Assembly: GCA_041477005.1 (NCBI GenBank)
Contig: JBGOUJ010000351.1
Location: 1-8,220, forward strand
From: JBGOUJ01 sp041477005
Lineage (GTDB): Bacteria; Acidobacteriota; Terriglobia; Bryobacterales; JACQDG01
Direction of reading: 5' to 3'
DNA: 8,220 nt
Shown here: positions 5,777 to 8,220 of the stretch, one piece after another
Position numbering within the stretch: the first letter of the stretch is position 1
Layout: the number at the start of each line of letters is the position of its first letter
Made by a program: the position numbers and the translations under genes
The notes under the pieces: generated by a model
Databases searched by the model: none
Seen by the model: only the letters and a program-made list of their open reading frames with translations
Told to the model about the DNA's origin: nothing

Positions 5777-6544
5777 GTGATCGATATCCATTGTCACCTG
5801 TTGCCGGGGGTCGATGACGGCCCGCCGGATGAGGTTACGGCTGTCGCCATGTGCCGGCTGGCCGCTCAGAAGGGCACCACCGACCTGGTGGCGACTCCCC
5901 ACGCCAATGCCCGGTTCGAGTTTTCGCCCGAGCGGAACGAAGAAAAGCGCCGGTGCTTGCAGGAGGCCGTCGGGCCGGCGCCCCGCATTCATCTCGGCTG
6001 TGACCTTCACCTCACTTACGACAACATCGAGACCGTCCTCGCCCAGCCGAACCGCTTCGCCATCAACGGCGGGTGTTACCTGCTGGTCGAGTTCTCCAAC
6101 CAGGTCATTTCCGACGGCACATCCCAAGTCTTCGCCCGCTTCCGGGATGCCGGCCTGGCGCCCATCCTGAGCCACCCCGAGCGCAACCCCAACTTGCGAG
6201 ATCACCGTGCCCGGCTGGCTACCTGGGTGCACCGCGGCTGCTTGATCCAGATCACCGCCCAGTCGCTGCTGGGGGCTTTCGGCCGGCGGGCCAAGGAGGC
6301 GGCCATTTCCATGCTCGACGCCCAACTGGCTCACATCATCGCATCCGACGGACACGATCTCGACAAGCGCCCTCCGGTGCTGGCCGAGGCCTTCGATTTC
6401 GTGAATGACCGCTGGGGGGAGGCGCGGGCGAAGGAATTGTTTCTCTTGAACCCGCAGGCCGTGCTCGATGGGGCCGCCATCGCTATTCCCACTCCCCGGC
6501 GGCGGCCGCGCAAGCAGACCTGGTGGGCTTTCTGGAGACGCTGA
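5777..6544 (+). CDS. CpsB/YwqE-like PHP-domain phosphatase (putative protein-tyrosine phosphatase)
   Basis: A 255-residue protein of usual length for the bacterial PHP-type tyrosine phosphatases that act on tyrosine kinases of capsule and exopolysaccharide export. Metal-binding motifs in order: H5-x-H7 (MIDIHCHLLPGVDDGP), H42 (ATPHAN), D76 in GCDLHLT, E105 (LLVEF), H133 (SHPERN), and D191-x-H193 (SDGHD). The family usually has Glu where D76 stands. The C-terminus ends in an unusual basic, Trp-rich tail (RRRPRKQTWWAFWRR) that might touch membrane or polymer. The start is GTG at 5777, fixed by the motif beginning at residue 2 and by AGGGGA just upstream. No partner kinase or polysaccharide export gene lies in the window, so the substrate is unknown. 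It is probably co-transcribed with the oxidoreductase and converges on the small gene at 6561. Confidence 0.85.
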   Translation: MIDIHCHLLPGVDDGPPDEVTAVAMCRLAAQKGTTDLVATPHANARFEFSPERNEEKRRCLQEAVGPAPRIHLGCDLHLTYDNIETVLAQPNRFAINGGCYLLVEFSNQVISDGTSQVFARFRDAGLAPILSHPERNPNLRDHRARLATWVHRGCLIQITAQSLLGAFGRRAKEAAISMLDAQLAHIIASDGHDLDKRPPVLAEAFDFVNDRWGEARAKELFLLNPQAVLDGAAIAIPTPRRRPRKQTWWAFWRR

Positions 6545-6562
6545 ACGGCGGGAGACCGTTTT
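6544..6562. terminator. Weak hairpin between convergent genes
   Basis: AACGG (6544-6548) and CCGTT (6556-6560) form a 5-bp stem with a 7-nt loop, followed by two more T bases (TTTT at 6559-6562 in total). It fills the 16-bp gap between the phosphatase stop and the stop of the small minus-strand gene. It could act as a weak terminator for the phosphatase gene; the stem is short. Confidence 0.3.
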
Positions 6563-6830
6563 ACTGGGGGCGCGAGAAGATGGCCTGGTTGGCTACCAGC
6601 GAGTCGAAGATGGCCAATACCTGCTTGCGGTAGTCATACATACGCTGCAGCGACTCGCGGAAGGGCGGCTCAAAGTCCGCGGCGCGGTTCCACTTCGCCA
6701 GGACTTCGTCGGGCACGTCGATGTCTCGGCGCAGGGACTCCAGTCCATGGCCCCGCAGGAAGAGGGCATAAAAGAAGGCCGCCTCGCGGTGCGGGGAGAA
6801 CTGGTCCGGAGCTTTGAACGACGTCGCCAT
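6561..6830 (-). CDS. Small protein of unknown function, mostly helical
   Basis: An 89-residue protein starting MATSFKAPDQFSPHREAAFF. I do not recognise the family. It looks soluble and alpha-helical: FFYALFLRGHGLESLRRDI, then VPDEVLAKWNRA, resembles the spacing of a helix-turn-helix (about residues 19-49). A second helical part (RESLQRMYDYRKQVLAIF, about 58-75) ends in SLVANQAIFSRPQ. No signal peptide, membrane segment or Cys is seen. The frame is open to an ATG at 6911, but that extension would read through repeat sequence. The ATG at 6830 is preferred because a -10 box (TATACT, 6852-6857) and a short leader with GGG lie just upstream. It ends 16 bp from the phosphatase gene, tail to tail. 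A small DNA-binding protein is possible but unproven. Confidence 0.65.
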   Translation of the reverse strand: MATSFKAPDQFSPHREAAFFYALFLRGHGLESLRRDIDVPDEVLAKWNRAADFEPPFRESLQRMYDYRKQVLAIFDSLVANQAIFSRPQ

Positions 6831-6851
6831 TACCAACCCACGAGAAAAGTC

Positions 6852-6880
6852 AGTATAAACAGAGCAGGCCTCGCCTGCAA
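6852..6880 (-). promoter_or_regulatory. Candidate promoter of the small gene, overlapping a palindrome
   Basis: On the minus strand TTGCAG (6875-6880), a 17-bp spacer and TATACT (6852-6857) form a plausible promoter 22 nt ahead of the ATG at 6830. A perfect palindrome, GCAGGC-CTC-GCCTGC (6864-6878), overlaps the -35 box and spacer. It could be an operator or simply part of the repeat DNA here. Confidence 0.35.
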
Positions 6881-6946
6881 GACCCAAACTGTTCGTATCG
6901 GCTGGAACCATCCGGACTGTAAGGCGGGAGCCTTAGGATGGAAGCC
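6864..6946. repeat. Composite hairpin block
   Basis: Two structures stand in series. The first is GCAGGC-CTC-GCCTGC (6864-6878). The second is nested: GGCT (6900-6903) with AGCC (6943-6946), CCATCC (6908-6913) with GGATGG (6936-6941), and TAAGGC (6920-6925) with GCCTTA (6930-6935) closed by a GGGA tetraloop. A 6-nt bulge (6914-6919) lies on one side only. Intergenic repeat or a structured RNA are both possible. Confidence 0.5.
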
Positions 6947-7079
6947 GTCAGCTATGAGGAACCAGCCGTCGGCGCTCCGCGAACTTGCGCCCGCCACGCC
7001 TTCCACCGGCCCGCCCGATGGACGGGGTTGCTGAACGCTGACGGCTGACGGCTGCAGGCTAGCCGAACCCGTTCCGGCT
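6943..7079. repeat. Intergenic repeat element, copy 2 (GCTGACGGCTGA family)
   Basis: AGCCGTCAGC at 6943-6952 and AACCAGCCGTCGGC at 6961-6974 face GCTGACGGCTGACGGCTG at 7037-7054, giving inverted arms around a GC-rich centre. The segment 7026-7042 matches the reverse complement of 4446-4462 at 16 of 17 bases, so this is an inverted relative of the element at 4442-4609. A further stem, AGCCG (7061-7065) with CGGCT (7075-7079), lies just after the stop of the TIM-barrel gene and might help end its transcript, although no T-run follows. No gene is seen in the 251-bp gap. Confidence 0.6.
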
Positions 7080-7081
7080 CA

Positions 7082-8041
7082 TTACGCGAGCTGGTCGATC
7101 ACCTTCAAGAGCCCCGCCATCGAGCGCCGGCTGGCGGGCTCGCGTGAGCCGTTGAGCGAAAAGTGGGTCTCCATGGAGACCGCGCCGGTGTAGCCTGCCT
7201 TCCCCATGGCAGTGAAGATGTCCACGTAGGGCAGAGTTCCGTCGCCCACGGCGCAGATCTGGCGGCGGCCGGTTCCCGCGTTCATCTGCGAATCCTTGAT
7301 GTGCATGTGCCAGATGTGCTTCTTGTCGAGCTTGTTGAAGCCGTCGGGGTAAGGCACCTCACCGTTCGAGAGGCCGTTGGCGACGTCCCAGTTCATGCCA
7401 AGATACGGGGAGTCGATCTCCTTGAGCGCCGAGGCCGTCTCGGCGCAGTCGGCCAGGTTGCAGGCGGGCTCGTTTTCAATGCACAGCCGGATCTTTTCCT
7501 TCTCGGCCACTTCCGTTGCGCGCTTCAAGCCCTCCAGGATCCGCGGCCGCGCCTTCTCCCGGTCTTCCACGCGCCAATAAGAGAAGATGCGCAGCATGTC
7601 GGTCCCCAGGATCCGGGCGGCGGCGATCGCCTGGCGCAGATACTCCATCTGCTGGACCGACTGCTGCTCGTCGGGAATCGGCAAATCATTCTGCGCCGCC
7701 TTGATCTCCCGCGCCGAGATGGCGGCCAGGGTGCTGCCGGACAGCACGCATTTCAGGATGGGCGTGGAGAGAACCGCCACCCGAACGCCGTACTCGTTCA
7801 GCAGCGAGTGGATCTCCTTCAGCTTGGCCGGGTCGTGGCGGAAACAGTACTTGCCGTCCACGTTGCGGAGCTCGACCCGCTTGACACCGAACTCGGCAGC
7901 GAAGGGCAGCGCCGAGGCCAAGGTACGGTTGACCTCGTCGGTAAGAAAGCAGACATTGGCGCGCGTGATCTTGGCGGCGCGCGCCATTCGGGCCAGGGCT
8001 AAGCCGCCGGCCAGGGTCCGAAACAGGTCGCGTCTGTGCAT
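7082..8041 (-). CDS. Tat-exported sugar phosphate isomerase/epimerase-like TIM-barrel protein
   Basis: A 319-residue protein of the xylose-isomerase-like TIM-barrel family (sugar isomerases, epimerases and AP-endonuclease-2 relatives). It starts with a Tat signal, HRRDLFRTL, followed by a short Ala/Leu core (residues 3-22). Likely metal ligands sit at barrel-strand ends: E189 (LCIENEP), D219 (MNWDVANG), H247 (HMHIKDSQ) and E291 (SMETHF). VKRVELRNVDG at 53-63 is the usual second-strand motif. Family members shift carbonyl groups or invert carbon centres of sugars using a divalent metal; the substrate cannot be told here. The ATG at 8041 has a strong AGGGGG site 5 nt upstream, and TAGAAT at 8076-8081 is a possible -10 box. 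It is divergent from the partial gene at 8092. With the enolase-like enzymes and the oxidoreductase it suggests sugar catabolism, partly outside the cytoplasm. Confidence 0.88.
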   Translation of the reverse strand: MHRRDLFRTLAGGLALARMARAAKITRANVCFLTDEVNRTLASALPFAAEFGVKRVELRNVDGKYCFRHDPAKLKEIHSLLNEYGVRVAVLSTPILKCVLSGSTLAAISAREIKAAQNDLPIPDEQQSVQQMEYLRQAIAAARILGTDMLRIFSYWRVEDREKARPRILEGLKRATEVAEKEKIRLCIENEPACNLADCAETASALKEIDSPYLGMNWDVANGLSNGEVPYPDGFNKLDKKHIWHMHIKDSQMNAGTGRRQICAVGDGTLPYVDIFTAMGKAGYTGAVSMETHFSLNGSREPASRRSMAGLLKVIDQLA

Positions 8042-8091
8042 GGTTTCCCCCTGCTGAGCAAGATGAGCAATTCGTATTCTACAATAATGCC

Positions 8092-8220
8092 TTGCGCCTA
8101 TTGTGCCTGAGTTTGATGGCGGCGCTGGCGGCTGCCGGCGTCATTGAGGACGCCCGGCGAGCGCGCGACGCCCAGGACCGCAGCAGCCTGGAGGCCGCCG
8201 CGGCCCGGGCGGCCGCTGCC
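8092..8220 (+). CDS. Partial gene with signal-like, Ala-rich N-terminus
   Basis: The first 43 codons of a plus-strand gene cut by the right edge. From a TTG at 8092 it reads LRLLCLSLMAALAAAG, a possible Sec signal peptide, then a charged Ala-rich helix (VIEDARRARDAQDRSSLEAAAA) of the kind that opens TPR-like repeat proteins. Third codon positions are strongly GC-rich in this frame, supporting real coding. The alternative start, ATG at 8116, would leave only half of the hydrophobic stretch. No clear ribosome binding site precedes either start. TACAAT at 8080-8085 ends 6 nt before the TTG. It is divergent from the TIM-barrel gene, 50 bp apart. Function unknown. Confidence 0.45.
   Translation, partial: MRLLCLSLMAALAAAGVIEDARRARDAQDRSSLEAAAARAAAA

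Noticed and set aside
6831..6911. Upstream start (ATG at 6911) for the small gene
   Set aside because: The extra 27 residues would be encoded by the hairpin/repeat DNA and would place the start upstream of the likely promoter.
7163..8002. Long open frame on the plus strand opposite the TIM-barrel gene
   Set aside because: Composition follows the complement of the real gene's codons; no motif, no ribosome binding site, and the minus-strand protein has clear metal ligands.

Overview
The window is GC-rich and closely packed. It looks like chromosomal DNA of an Acidobacteriota bacterium, most like the Bryobacterales/Solibacter group. That placement is inferred from the gene mix: several Tat-exported sugar-metabolism proteins, a YtxG/YtxH-like envelope pair, a Gly/Tyr-rich secreted protein, and intergenic repeats built from GCTGACGGCTGAC-type words. 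No rRNA, tRNA, CRISPR array, transposase or phage gene was seen.

Left part (1-3353, minus strand). This is a leftward cluster of three enolase-superfamily (mandelate racemase/muconate lactonizing-like) genes. Read in the direction of transcription: gene A (3353-2214) has a Tat signal and a near-consensus promoter so close to the ATG that the mRNA should be leaderless. Gene B (2208-1183) is a close paralog of A, separated by 5 bp, without a Tat signal and with Val in place of one expected metal ligand. Next comes a secreted Gly-rich/Tyr-rich protein (1141-308) with its own -10 box. Gene C (264 to beyond the left edge) has a Tat signal, and its ribosome binding site and start codon lie in the loop of a perfect 11-bp hairpin.

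Middle (3354-6544, plus strand). A divergent intergenic stretch with two hairpins and a 10-bp direct repeat leads into a YtxH-like/YtxG-like (DUF948-like) membrane-anchored pair. A composite inverted-repeat element (about 4407-4609) follows. Next is a Gfo/Idh/MocA-type NAD(P)-dependent oxidoreductase whose reading frame is cut once by an in-frame TAG at 5500-5502, with a well-conserved C-terminus continuing in the same frame. After 25 bp comes a CpsB/YwqE-like PHP-domain phosphatase.

Right part (6561-8220). A small unknown gene (minus) and a Tat-exported sugar-isomerase-like TIM-barrel protein (minus) flank a 251-bp repeat-filled gap. A partial plus-strand gene with a signal-like N-terminus runs off the right edge.

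Together the enolase-like enzymes, the oxidoreductase and the TIM-barrel isomerase suggest catabolism of a sugar or sugar acid, partly outside the cytoplasm. The substrate cannot be read from the sequence. The points most worth a second look are the A/B enolase pair (possible Tat piggy-back export and an altered active site), the hairpin over the start of gene C, the leaderless promoter of A, and the in-frame amber codon.
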